DNA from: Muricoccus pecuniae
GTDB lineage: Bacteria; Pseudomonadota; Alphaproteobacteria; Acetobacterales; Acetobacteraceae
Direction: 5' to 3'
Assembly (NCBI RefSeq): GCF_014199205.1
Contig: NZ_JACIJD010000011.1
Span: 115,173 to 179,172 of the forward strand
Length of the DNA stretch: 64,000 nucleotides
The translations under genes were made by a program, and so were the position numbers. Shown one piece after another: positions 55,515-63,901 of the stretch (position 1 is the stretch's first letter; each line of letters starts with the position of its first letter). The notes beneath the pieces are model-generated. The model did no database searches and had not been told where the DNA came from. It worked only from the letters and a program-made list of their open reading frames with translations.

Positions 55515-56552
55515 TCAGGCCGGCGCAGGGCCGGCCAGTGCCTCCATCGCGGCCAGGTCCTCCGCGGCCACCGAGACGCCGTCGCGGCGCTGGCGCGCCA
55601 TCTCCTCGAATTCCGCGTCGCCGGGCAGGCGCACGGGGCGGGCGGGATCGGCGGCCGGGGTGGAGCGGATGATGTGCCTGAAATCCTCCATCCGCGCGGC
55701 CAGCGCGCCGGGCTCGGCCAGGCGCTTCGTGTCGATCAGGATGAAGAAGTGGCCGAGATCCTGCCGCGCCTCCGGCTCCTTGTCCCAGGCCCTGACATGG
55801 GTGAGGTAGGCGGCGCCCGAGAGCAGGCCCGAGAGAAGGTCCACCATCAGCGCGAGGCCGTAGCCCTTGTGCCCGCCGAAGGGCAGCAGGAAGCCGGCCA
55901 GCGCCGCCGCGGGATCGGTGGTCGGCCTGCCATCGGCGTCGGCGGCCCAGCCCTCGGGCAGGGCGGTGCCGTCCTTCAGCGCGCGGCGGATCTTCGCGCG
56001 GGCGGCGACGCTCATCGCGAGGTCGAGGATGACCGGCTGGCCGCCCAGCACAGGCACGCCGATGCCGAGGGGATTGTTGCCCAGCCGCGTGTCGCGCCCG
56101 CCCCAGGGGGCGATGGTGGTGGTGGCGTTGGTGCCGATGATGGAGGCGAAGCCCCTCTCCGCCGCGATCAGGGAATAGGGCATGATCGGCCCGAAGTGGT
56201 TCGAGGCGCGGGCGAAGGCGGCGCCGATGCCGACCTCGCGCGCCGATTCCATCGCCGCCTCCAGTGTCCTGACGCCGACGAGCGGGCCGATGCCGTTGGC
56301 GCCGTCCACCATCGAGAGACCCGGCGCCACGCGCGTGGCCCGCACCGCCGCCCGCGGGTCGATGCCGCCGACGCGGACGCGGCCGAGATACTGGGCCACG
56401 CGGCTGACGCCGTGGGTGCGGAGGCCGAACAGGTCGGCCAGCACGAGCACGCGGGCCACGGGCCGCGCGTCCTCCGCGCTCATGCCGCCCGCGACGAGCG
56501 CCCGGGTGGCGAGAAGGAGGAGGGCGTCCTCCGCGATCACGGCGTCGGTCAT
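55515..56552 (-). CDS. LDH2/malate-type NAD(P)-dependent oxidoreductase
   Basis: A 345-residue member of the Ldh_2 family (malate, L-sulfolactate, ureidoglycolate and related 2-hydroxyacid dehydrogenases), which is unrelated to classical LDH. Markers: LFGLRTHGVSRVAQYL, ARASNHFGPIMPYSLIAA with the catalytic histidine, GTNATTTIAPWGG, NNPLGIGVP and GHKGYGLALMVDLLSG. Its substrate within the family cannot be assigned; neighbours suggest a hydroxy-dicarboxylate. It is 24 bases upstream of a Bug gene. Confidence 0.92.
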   Translation of the reverse strand: MTDAVIAEDALLLLATRALVAGGMSAEDARPVARVLVLADLFGLRTHGVSRVAQYLGRVRVGGIDPRAAVRATRVAPGLSMVDGANGIGPLVGVRTLEAAMESAREVGIGAAFARASNHFGPIMPYSLIAAERGFASIIGTNATTTIAPWGGRDTRLGNNPLGIGVPVLGGQPVILDLAMSVAARAKIRRALKDGTALPEGWAADADGRPTTDPAAALAGFLLPFGGHKGYGLALMVDLLSGLLSGAAYLTHVRAWDKEPEARQDLGHFFILIDTKRLAEPGALAARMEDFRHIIRSTPAADPARPVRLPGDAEFEEMARQRRDGVSVAAEDLAAMEALAGPAPA

Positions 56553-56606
56553 AGGGGTCTCGATCGGTTCTGTCGGGCGCGCGGAGGGGATGTCACGGGC
56601 GGGCGC

Positions 56607-57596
56607 TCAGTCCACGGTGATCCGTGCGTCGCGCACCACCTCGGCCCATTTGCGGCGCTCGGCGGCGGCGAAGTCCCGGAACTCGTCCGGGCTGTTGCCG
56701 GAAGGCTCGGCACCCTCGGCGAGGATGCGCTCGCGCAGCTCGGGCGCGCGGATCGCGGCGGCGACCGCCTGCTGCAGGCGGTCGATGATCGGGCGCGGCG
56801 TGCCGGCGGGCGCCATGATCCCGTACCAGGCGCTCATCTCGTAGCCCGGCACGCCGGCCTCGGCGACGGTCGGGACATCGGGCAGCCCCGCCACGCGCGC
56901 GGCGGAGGTGACGGCAAGCGCCCGCACCAGCCCGTCCCGCACGAGGCCGATCGAGGAGGGGATGGTCGCCGGCATCATCTGGAGCGTGCCCGCGACGAGG
57001 TCGTTCAGCGCCGGCCCCGCGCCGCGATAGGGCACGTGCTGGATCTCGATTCCTGCCTTGAGCGCGAGATAGGCCCCGGCCAGGTGGTTGGCCGATCCGT
57101 TCCCGGCGGAACCGTAGTTCAGCCCGCCCGGCCGGCTCCTGGCCAGCGCGAGGAGCACGCCGAGATCGGCTGCGGGCAGGCGCGGGTTGACGAGCACCAG
57201 CAGCGGCGCCGCGGCCAGCAGCGTCACCGCCGTCAGCGCCTGGGCGGGATCGGGGCGGAGATTGCGGAAGAGGCTGGGGTTCACGGCGATCGGCCCGATA
57301 TTGCCGACCAGCAGCGTGTAGCCATCCGGCGCGGCCTCGGCCGCGATGCCGGTGGCGAGGTTGCCGGCACCGCCGGGGCGGTTGTCCACCAGGATGGTGG
57401 TGCCGAGCAGCGCTCCCGCACGGTCCGCCACCGCGCGGGCGATGACATCCGTGCCGCCACCCGGCGCGTAGGGCACGATCAGCCGGATGGGGCGGCTCGG
57501 CCAGCCCTCCGGCACGCTCTGCGCGCGGGGTGCGCGGGAGGGAATAGCTGTTGCAGCCAGGGCCAGTCCGGCCCGGCAGAGATGGCGGCGCTGCAT
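56607..57596 (-). CDS. Bug/TctC-family periplasmic substrate-binding protein
   Basis: A 329-residue receptor with leader QRRHLCRAGLALAATAIP and a mature start EGWPSRPIRLIVPYAPGGGTDV. Further motifs: VDNRPGGAGNLA, VPYRGAGPALNDL, IMAPAGTPRPIIDRL. Start chosen at the ATG 57596; the frame is open upstream into the neighbouring dehydrogenase gene but earlier starts would bury the leader. It lies between two dehydrogenase genes and is probably co-transcribed with them. Confidence 0.94.
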   Translation of the reverse strand: MQRRHLCRAGLALAATAIPSRAPRAQSVPEGWPSRPIRLIVPYAPGGGTDVIARAVADRAGALLGTTILVDNRPGGAGNLATGIAAEAAPDGYTLLVGNIGPIAVNPSLFRNLRPDPAQALTAVTLLAAAPLLVLVNPRLPAADLGVLLALARSRPGGLNYGSAGNGSANHLAGAYLALKAGIEIQHVPYRGAGPALNDLVAGTLQMMPATIPSSIGLVRDGLVRALAVTSAARVAGLPDVPTVAEAGVPGYEMSAWYGIMAPAGTPRPIIDRLQQAVAAAIRAPELRERILAEGAEPSGNSPDEFRDFAAAERRKWAEVVRDARITVD

Positions 57597-57630
57597 TCCT
57601 TTTCTCTCCCGCTTGCGGGCTTCTCCTGGG

Positions 57631-58725
57631 TCAGGCGGTGCCCGCCATCGCCCGCACGCGCTGCGCGATCCCGGCGCCGGTTGCCGCCGTGCCGAAATGG
57701 CCGCCCACATCGGGGGTGGATTCCCCTGCCGCGACCGCCTCCTCCACCGCCGCCTCGATGGCGCGGCTCGCGGCGGCGAAGGTCGCGCTGCCCAGGCGGT
57801 CGGCATGCCAGTCGAGCAGCTGGGCCGTGGAGAGGATGAGGGAGAAGGGATTGGCCCTGTCCTGCCCAGCAATGTCGGGCGCCGAGCCGTGTGCGGCCTG
57901 TGCCATGGCGTAGCGCGTCCCCGCATTGACGGAACCGCCGAGGCCGAGGCTGCCCGACAGCTCTGCCGTGAGATCGGAGAGGATGTCGCCGAACATGTTG
58001 GTCGTGACGATCACGTCGAAGCGGGCGGGCGCGCGCACGACATGGGCGCACATCGCGTCGATGATGAAGTCGTCCACCACCACTTCCGGGAACTCGGCCG
58101 CGACCTTGCGGCACTCCTCGATGAAGATGCCGTCTCCGATCTTCAGGACATTGGCCTTGTGCACGATGCTGACATGCCGCTTCCGCGCCGCGGCCAGCCG
58201 GAAGGCCGCGCGGGCAATGCGCTCGCAGCAGGCGCGTGTGATGCGGCGCATGGAAATGCAGACATCGGGCGTGACCAGGATCTCGCTGCCGCCGGACTCC
58301 ATGTTGCGGTCCGCGTAGAAGCCCTCGGTGTTCTCGCGCACCACGACGAGGTCGAAGTCCTGCGCCGCGTGGTGGGGAACGCCGGGATAGGTGCGGGCCG
58401 GGCGCACATTGGCGAAGAGGTCGAGGTTCTTCCGGAAGAACATGGACGGGTTGACCCCGCCCTTGCTCTCGTCGGTGTAGTCGAAGGTGGACATGGGGCC
58501 GAGCACCAGCCCGTCGGCCGCCCGCACCTTCTCCAGCAACTCCCCCCGCACGGTGGTGCCGTGGCGCTCCAGGCTCGCATAGCCGGCGATGTCGTGCTCC
58601 AGCCGCAGCCCGAGATCGAAGCGGTCGGAGGCCGCCTCCAGCACGGCCACCGCTGCCGCCGTGATCTCCGGCCCGATCCCGTCGCCCGGCAGGACGATGA
58701 GATGCATGGAATTGCTGGACGCCAC
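57631..58725 (-). CDS. isocitrate/isopropylmalate dehydrogenase-family protein (tartrate/hydroxyacid type)
   Basis: A 364-residue beta-decarboxylating dehydrogenase. N-terminal VLPGDGIGPEIT, then NLDLFANVRPART with the substrate arginines, VVVRENTEGFYADRN, KANVLKIGD, the metal-binding VTTNMFGDILSDL and the NAD-site AAHGSAPDIAGQ. The NTEGFYADR stretch separates it from LeuB and from Icd; tartrate or homoisocitrate-type dehydrogenases are closer. The GTG start has AAGGGGGGA nine bases upstream. A GTATACAA palindrome 20 bases before it is a likely GntR site. First gene of the reverse cluster. Confidence 0.88.
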   Translation of the reverse strand: MASSNSMHLIVLPGDGIGPEITAAAVAVLEAASDRFDLGLRLEHDIAGYASLERHGTTVRGELLEKVRAADGLVLGPMSTFDYTDESKGGVNPSMFFRKNLDLFANVRPARTYPGVPHHAAQDFDLVVVRENTEGFYADRNMESGGSEILVTPDVCISMRRITRACCERIARAAFRLAAARKRHVSIVHKANVLKIGDGIFIEECRKVAAEFPEVVVDDFIIDAMCAHVVRAPARFDVIVTTNMFGDILSDLTAELSGSLGLGGSVNAGTRYAMAQAAHGSAPDIAGQDRANPFSLILSTAQLLDWHADRLGSATFAAASRAIEAAVEEAVAAGESTPDVGGHFGTAATGAGIAQRVRAMAGTA

Positions 58726-58744
58726 GATCCGTCCCCCCTTTGCT

Positions 58745-58761
58745 TTGTATACAACGGTATC
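58745..58761. promoter_or_regulatory. probable GntR operator upstream of the IPMDH-like gene
   Basis: A perfect 10-bp palindrome TTGTATACAA (58745-58754) continues into CGGTATC. Read on the minus strand, GGATACCGTTGTATACAA shares GTATACAAA and an ATxC element at the same spacing with the site before tcuA. It lies 20 bases upstream of the dehydrogenase start, where a repressor would block transcription. Confidence 0.6.
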
Positions 58762-58764
58762 CCG

Positions 58765-59037
58765 AAGGCCGGCTCATGTCGAGATCGGGCCTTGCGCCAC
58801 GGGTGAGCAGATCTCGGCTGGCGAGGCGCAAGCAGGGACAGCTCTACGGAGGCGAGGGGCGTGTCCCCCCTGTGCCCTTTCCTGCGATGGGGAGTTGATG
58901 GAGAGCTATTAGGAGTTCCTTCAGTACCCGACACGTAATCGTGAGCGATCTGATAGGCTCGGCAAAGGTCTGCTCCCTTGGAACTCCTGCCCTGTTCGAT
59001 CCAGTCCCGCCCCTCGATGTCGGACCGATAGGCGGCC
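58765..59037. other. long non-coding gap before the GGDEF-EAL gene
   Basis: No convincing gene lies between the operator near 58750 and the start at 59038. Base composition is less GC-extreme than upstream. It contains one perfect 9-bp inverted repeat (58911-58919 and 58980-58988) and several stop codons in all frames. It probably holds the promoter of the downstream gene, but no clear hexamer pair was identified. Confidence 0.5.
58911..58988. repeat. 9-bp inverted repeat upstream of the GGDEF-EAL gene
   Basis: AGGAGTTCC at 58911-58919 is matched by GGAACTCCT at 58980-58988, with 60 bases between. It could be a looped operator or the closing stem of a leader RNA structure; nothing else in the sequence distinguishes these. 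Confidence 0.5.
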
Positions 59038-61812
59038 ATGCCCAAGCTCGTTCCCGGCCTCGCGCCTTCCGTCGCTGCTCGGCCCGCATCCTCCCAGGCG
59101 CCTCGTGCCCGCGGGGCCTCGTACAAGGTCGGGCGGGTTCCTTTCCTGGCAGCATTGCTGCTCAGCCTCGCCGTCGTCCTGGCGAGTGCGCTCGTTTCCT
59201 GGAAAACTTATGAGAGGGCGATCGCGGATGCAGGGCGAGAGCTGAGGACGATGTCGGTGGTCCTCGCCGACCACACCGACCGTGCGTTCCAGACCGTTGA
59301 TTTCGCGCTCGCCGCAGTGCTGGAGCGCGCACGCGCGGAAGGCGCCCTGGAGGCGCCGGAACTCTTCGCGGGCTGGGCCAGCAGGCTCTCCGTGCACGAG
59401 TCCCTGCGTGAGCGGTCCGACGCCATGCCGCAATCGGACGCGCTCCTGCTCATCGGGGCGGACGGGAAGCTCCTCTCGTTTTCCCGTAGCTGGCCTGCCC
59501 CGCCCAATGACCTGGCGGATCGCGAGTACTTCCGGCTGGTGCGGGATGGGGGGCGCGAGCATGCGATCGGGCCGCCCGTGCACAACCGCGGCACGGGAAC
59601 CTGGAGCATCCACCTCGCGAAGCGGATCTCCGGACCGGATGGAGAGTTCTTCGGGGCCGCCGTCGGGGTCATTCAGCTCGCCTATTTCGAGCACTTCTAC
59701 AAGGAGCTGGCCCTCGGTCCGCAAACCAGCATCACCCTTTTCCGGACCGATGGAACGCTGATCGCCCGGCATCCCAACGCTGGAGGCAGTGTCGGCCGCG
59801 ACTTCGGACGCTCCCCGCAGTTCCGGGCGGCCGTGGCGGCACCCAGCGGCACGGCCGTTCGTGTCGAGAGCGCGGTCGACGGGCGTGAACGCCTGGTCTC
59901 GGCGCGGGCCCTCGCGGCGCATCCGTTGCGGGTCCATGTCGGGACAACCGTGGATGCGGCGCTCGCGGACTGGCGGGAGCAGGGAATCAACCTGCTGGTC
60001 GGCTGCGGGCTTCTGCTCCTGCTCATCGGTACTACTCTCGCGGCTGCCGCTCGCAAGGGGCATGCGGAAGAGATCGCGCTCGCTGAACGCATGCGGCGGG
60101 AGAGCGAGTTGGCGGCCCAGGACGCGAAGTTCAGGGTGGCGGTGCAGGGAATGTCCCAAGGTCTCTGGAAATTCAGTGCCGAGGGGCGCCTCGAGCTGGC
60201 GAACCACAATTGCGTCCGGATCATCGGCTATCCCCGGGGGGCGATCCGTATCGGGGCTACCTTCGATGAGTTGCGGCAGGCTGCAGGCAGTGCCCAGCCG
60301 CTGTTGGACCACCTCGCCTCGTTCGTGAAGACAGGCCAGGCCGGGTCCTTCGTGCAGGATCTCGAGAATGGCTGCGCGGCCTCTGTCGTCTATCAGCCGT
60401 CGCCCGACGGAAGCTGGGTCGTGACCTTCGAGGACGTGACGGAACGGCGTGCCGCGGAAGCGCGGGTCGAGCACATGGCGCGTCATGACGCGCTGACGGG
60501 CCTGCCGAACCGGGTGACCCTGCACGAACGGCTCGCTCAGGCCGTGGCCAACGCGGGGCCGCGCGGGGTGCGGACCGCTGTGCTGTACATGGACCTGGAC
60601 CGCTTCAAGGAGGTGAACGACACGCTCGGTCATCCCGTGGGCGATGCCTTGCTCAAGGCGGCCTCGGCACGCATCCTGTCCAACGTGCGCATCCCACGAG
60701 GCGACCTGGTAGCGAGGCTCGGCGGCGACGAGTTTGCTGTCCTCGTCGCTCCGGACGAGGATGACGGCAGGGACACGGCCACCGAAGCGGCTGCGCTCGC
60801 CCGCCGACTGATCAGTATCCTCTCAGAACCCTTCGAGATCGACGGGCATCAGGTGGTCGTCGGTAGCTCCATCGGGGTTGCCGTTCTGCCGGAGGATGGC
60901 ACGACGCCGGACGAGCTGCTGAAGAATGCCGACCTTGCCCTCTATCGCGCAAAGCAGGACGGGCGGGGAAGGGTGCGGTTCTTCAAGCGCGAAATGGGGC
61001 GGCAGGCACAGGAGCGCCGGCAGCTGGAGCTGGACCTGCGCCGTGCCGTGCTGTTCGCGCCCCAGGAGTTCGAGGTTCACTACCAGCCGGTGATCGACGT
61101 GGCCACTCGCAGCCCGACGGGGCTCGAAGCCTTGCTGCGCTGGCACCACCCCGAGCGCGGGCTCGTCTCCCCCGCTGACTTCATCCCCGTGGCAGAGGAA
61201 ATAGGGCTGATCGTCGGGCTCGGAGAATTGGTGCTGCGCCGGGCCTGCGCCGACGCGACCCGGTGGTCGCCGACCTTGCGCGTTGCCGTCAATCTTTCTC
61301 CCGCCCAGTTCCGCGATCCACGGCTGGTTGAAACCGTGGCCGAGGCGCTTTCCGACAGCGGGCTGCCGCCGGGCAGGCTGGAACTCGAGATCACGGAAGG
61401 CGTGCTGCTGCGCCGGACCGAGGCGACGATGACGACCCTGCACCGCCTCAAGAGCCTTGGCGTCCGGATCGCGCTGGATGACTTCGGTACGGGATATTCA
61501 TCCCTCAGCTATCTCCGCAGCTTTCCCTTCGACAAGGTCAAGATCGACCGTGCGTTTGTGCGCGACATCGAGACCTCGAGCGACGATGCTGCGATCGTGC
61601 GCGCGGTGACCGGCCTCTGCGAGCGGCTCGGCATGACGAGTACGGCAGAGGGAGTGGAAACCGAGGAGCAGTTCCGCTTGGTCGAGGCGGAGCGGTGCAC
61701 GGAGGCCCAAGGCTATCTGTTCAGCCGCCCTGTTCCTGCTTCGGAAGTACCGGAGGTCCTGGCCCTTGTGACGGCCAGCGCCAGTCCCAGCCGGATAGAC
61801 CGCTGCGCCTGA
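59038..61812 (+). CDS. membrane CACHE-PAS-GGDEF-EAL cyclic-di-GMP signalling protein
   Basis: A 924-residue protein. TM1 lies at about 34-56. A large periplasmic sensor of the double-CACHE type spans ~57-315 (LADREYFRLVRDGG and GPPVHNRGTGTWSIHLAKRI are typical). TM2 is at ~320-340. A PAS-like domain (~365-470), GGDEF (RLGGDEF, ~475-645) and EAL (EALLRW, NLSPAQF, EITEG, DDFGTGYSSL, KIDRAFV, AEGVE; ~655-910) follow. All active-site residues appear intact. The start at 59038 has no strong ribosome site. dCACHE sensors often bind amino acids or carboxylates. Confidence 0.92.
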   Translation: MPKLVPGLAPSVAARPASSQAPRARGASYKVGRVPFLAALLLSLAVVLASALVSWKTYERAIADAGRELRTMSVVLADHTDRAFQTVDFALAAVLERARAEGALEAPELFAGWASRLSVHESLRERSDAMPQSDALLLIGADGKLLSFSRSWPAPPNDLADREYFRLVRDGGREHAIGPPVHNRGTGTWSIHLAKRISGPDGEFFGAAVGVIQLAYFEHFYKELALGPQTSITLFRTDGTLIARHPNAGGSVGRDFGRSPQFRAAVAAPSGTAVRVESAVDGRERLVSARALAAHPLRVHVGTTVDAALADWREQGINLLVGCGLLLLLIGTTLAAAARKGHAEEIALAERMRRESELAAQDAKFRVAVQGMSQGLWKFSAEGRLELANHNCVRIIGYPRGAIRIGATFDELRQAAGSAQPLLDHLASFVKTGQAGSFVQDLENGCAASVVYQPSPDGSWVVTFEDVTERRAAEARVEHMARHDALTGLPNRVTLHERLAQAVANAGPRGVRTAVLYMDLDRFKEVNDTLGHPVGDALLKAASARILSNVRIPRGDLVARLGGDEFAVLVAPDEDDGRDTATEAAALARRLISILSEPFEIDGHQVVVGSSIGVAVLPEDGTTPDELLKNADLALYRAKQDGRGRVRFFKREMGRQAQERRQLELDLRRAVLFAPQEFEVHYQPVIDVATRSPTGLEALLRWHHPERGLVSPADFIPVAEEIGLIVGLGELVLRRACADATRWSPTLRVAVNLSPAQFRDPRLVETVAEALSDSGLPPGRLELEITEGVLLRRTEATMTTLHRLKSLGVRIALDDFGTGYSSLSYLRSFPFDKVKIDRAFVRDIETSSDDAAIVRAVTGLCERLGMTSTAEGVETEEQFRLVEAERCTEAQGYLFSRPVPASEVPEVLALVTASASPSRIDRCA

Positions 61813-61879
61813 TCGGCACCGCGGGTGAGATCTTGAGTGCTGCACGGAGTCTCTGGGCAGGCCGGCAGGGCTTAGGAAG

Positions 61880-61934
61880 CCTCAACGCGGCAAACGTCGG
61901 GTTGCCGAGCGGCAGAAGGTAGGCCGCGTTGAGG
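61880..61934. repeat. 12-bp perfect inverted repeat between convergent genes
   Basis: CCTCAACGCGGC (61880-61891) and GCCGCGTTGAGG (61923-61934) form perfect arms around a 31-base centre, which can itself fold through CGGCAA/TTGCCG. It lies between the ends of the GGDEF-EAL and MBOAT genes. It may be a two-way terminator or the remnant of a small mobile repeat. Confidence 0.65.
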
Positions 61935-61956
61935 GGTGATGATAGGCGAAAGGTAA

Positions 61957-63495
61957 TCAGAACTGGAAGTATACGAATTCCTTCACGTCGGCCATCAACG
62001 CGAGCGCCAATAAGAAGGCGGCAGCAGTAATGGCAGCGCTTGCAATCCGCGGGTGGAATTGCAGCGGGTGCCAACGCTGAGCCCCGTTCAGCTCAGCATG
62101 CTCGCCGTCTATGATCCGTTGAGAATTCGGGGCGGCGAAAATCATGAGTAGTGCCGCGGCGAGAAGGACGAGCGCAACTGTTGTCGTCAGCAGCACCGTT
62201 CCACCCGTGCGCGCCACTACGCCCGACGGGCCGTCCTGCAGGAAGGCCGCGAGAAGGAGAGCGTTGTCAGTCCGCAGGAAGCCGTTCGAACCAACCATGC
62301 CGCTCAATACGTCAAGCGCGATGCCGGGGGTGGGCGAGGCGAAGAAAACCCATGCGAGAAGAACAGCAAGCAGAGTTGCGGCACGAGAGGGAAAGGCGCC
62401 GAGTGATAGATGACGCCCGTTCTCGCGGGCGCGGATCGTGGCCTCGCTCCAGGCATGGTTTACGAGAAGGTAGATGCCGTGCAGCCCGCCCCAGATGATG
62501 AAGTTCCAGCCCGCGCCATGCCATAGGCCACCGAGAAGCATGGTTGCCATCAGGTTCAGGTTGCGGCGGCCAGGCCCTTGGCGGCTGCCGCCGAGTGGGA
62601 TGTAGAGATAGTCGCGCAGGAAGCGTGACAAGGTCATGTGCCAGCGCCGCCAGAAATCGATGATCGAGGTGGCTTGGTAGGGCGAGTTGAAGTTGTAGGG
62701 AAAGCGGATGCCGAACATCCGCGCCAGCCCGATTGCCATGTCGGAGTAGGCCGAGAAATCGTAGTAGAGGCCGACAGCGAAGGCGATGGCGCCGGTCCAG
62801 GCTTCGATGAAGCCGGGTGAGGCTCCGCCGGCGAAAATGGGCGTGGCCAGGGCACCGACGGGATCAGCGACCACCAGCTTCTTGACCAGTCCCATGCTGA
62901 GGAAGGCGAGGCCCGCTGCCATGTCGTCCGCGCGGATGCGGAATTTCCCGCGTTCGTGGAACTGCGGGATCAGTTCGTGGTGATGGACGATCGGCCCGGC
63001 AACGAGGTGGGGGAAGAAGGTGACGAACAAGGCGTAGTCGATGAAGCTGTACTCTGCCCCGAGCCCCTTTCGCATGTCCACGAGATAGGCAATCTGCAGA
63101 AAGGTGTAGAAGGAGATGGCCAAGGGCAGGACCACGAGGCTGACCGCCAAGTCGAGCCCCGTCAGGGCCGCAAGATTGGCGGCCGCGAAGCTTGCGTACT
63201 TGTGCCAGCCGAGCAGCATGAGATTCGCGGTGATACCGAAGGCGAGCAGCGCCCTCGCGCGCTTGGGCGCTACGATGCGCGCATGTCCGATCGCCTGGCC
63301 AACCGTGTAGTTCGTAAGCAGCGAGACCATCAGCAATCCGAGATAGGCGAGGCTCCACCAGCCGTAGAAGACGAGCGAGGCGACCAAAAGCCACAGCCGA
63401 GCGGGCCCTGTGGGGGTCATCCGCCGCAACAGGGCGAAGCCGGCCAGGGTGATCGGTAGGAAGGCGAGGAGGAAGATGTGAGAGTTGAACAGCAT
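61957..63495 (-). CDS. MBOAT-family O-acyltransferase (AlgI-like)
   Basis: A 512-residue polytopic membrane protein with about eleven hydrophobic segments. The MBOAT signature is clear: SFYTFLQIAYLVDM, FFPHLVAGPIVHH, FSAYSDMAIGLARMFGI, FWRRWHMTLSRFLRDYLYIPLGG and the catalytic histidine in LLGGLWHGAGWNF. Such proteins acetylate exopolysaccharides together with an SGNH/AlgX-type partner. Start at MLFNSHIF (63495), the family N-terminus; the frame is open further but the added residues look like shadow sequence. The 3' part of a likely partner gene lies just upstream. Confidence 0.93.
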   Translation of the reverse strand: MLFNSHIFLLAFLPITLAGFALLRRMTPTGPARLWLLVASLVFYGWWSLAYLGLLMVSLLTNYTVGQAIGHARIVAPKRARALLAFGITANLMLLGWHKYASFAAANLAALTGLDLAVSLVVLPLAISFYTFLQIAYLVDMRKGLGAEYSFIDYALFVTFFPHLVAGPIVHHHELIPQFHERGKFRIRADDMAAGLAFLSMGLVKKLVVADPVGALATPIFAGGASPGFIEAWTGAIAFAVGLYYDFSAYSDMAIGLARMFGIRFPYNFNSPYQATSIIDFWRRWHMTLSRFLRDYLYIPLGGSRQGPGRRNLNLMATMLLGGLWHGAGWNFIIWGGLHGIYLLVNHAWSEATIRARENGRHLSLGAFPSRAATLLAVLLAWVFFASPTPGIALDVLSGMVGSNGFLRTDNALLLAAFLQDGPSGVVARTGGTVLLTTTVALVLLAAALLMIFAAPNSQRIIDGEHAELNGAQRWHPLQFHPRIASAAITAAAFLLALALMADVKEFVYFQF

Positions 63496-63499
63496 CGTC

Positions 63500-63901
63500 T
63501 CAGTCCCGCGACTGCCGGGCGTGCCGCGCGATGGCGTCCGCGATGAACTCGGTGAAGGGCGTGTGGTGGGGATAGAGAAGGTGCACGGGATCGGCGAAGC
63601 GGGTATCGTCCCAGCGCAAGGCGGTGCCGTCGGCGATAATCGTCCCGGGCCGTAGGAGGGCGGCACGGATCTCGTCCATCCAGGTCGTAATGAGGGATCC
63701 GTCAGGGTCGAACTGTGCGGCCCATTCCGGCATGATCGGCAGAGGCGCCACAACCAGTCGAGCGCCACGCGAGGTGACCGTCTCCTCCAACTCCGTCAGA
63801 GCGTCATAGCACCGCGCGTCGAAAGCAGGGGCCGGGCGCCAGAAATGCGGGTTGCGAAGGATGCTGGACCCCAGGGGATCTTGTGGATCGTCCGGTGGGC
63901 T
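63500..63901 (-). pseudogene. SGNH/AlgX-like partner of the MBOAT acyltransferase, 5' truncated
   Basis: The C-terminal ~134 codons of a protein remain: RNPHFWRPAPAFDARCYDAL, then RGARLVVAPLPIMPEW, LRPGTIIADG and DPVHLLYPHHTPFTEF. The pattern of a strand ending in VVAPLPIMPEW and a late Asp-x-x-His (DPVH) fits SGNH hydrolase-like proteins encoded next to MBOAT genes. The reading frame runs unbroken to about 63901 and then meets a stop inside the presumed IS end. It ends four bases before the MBOAT start. No native start remains in the window. Confidence 0.7.

Noticed and set aside
63496..63768. N-terminal extension of the MBOAT protein
   Set aside because: The extra ~90 residues are Pro/Ser-rich shadow of the SGNH-like frame; MLFNSHIF is the normal family start.
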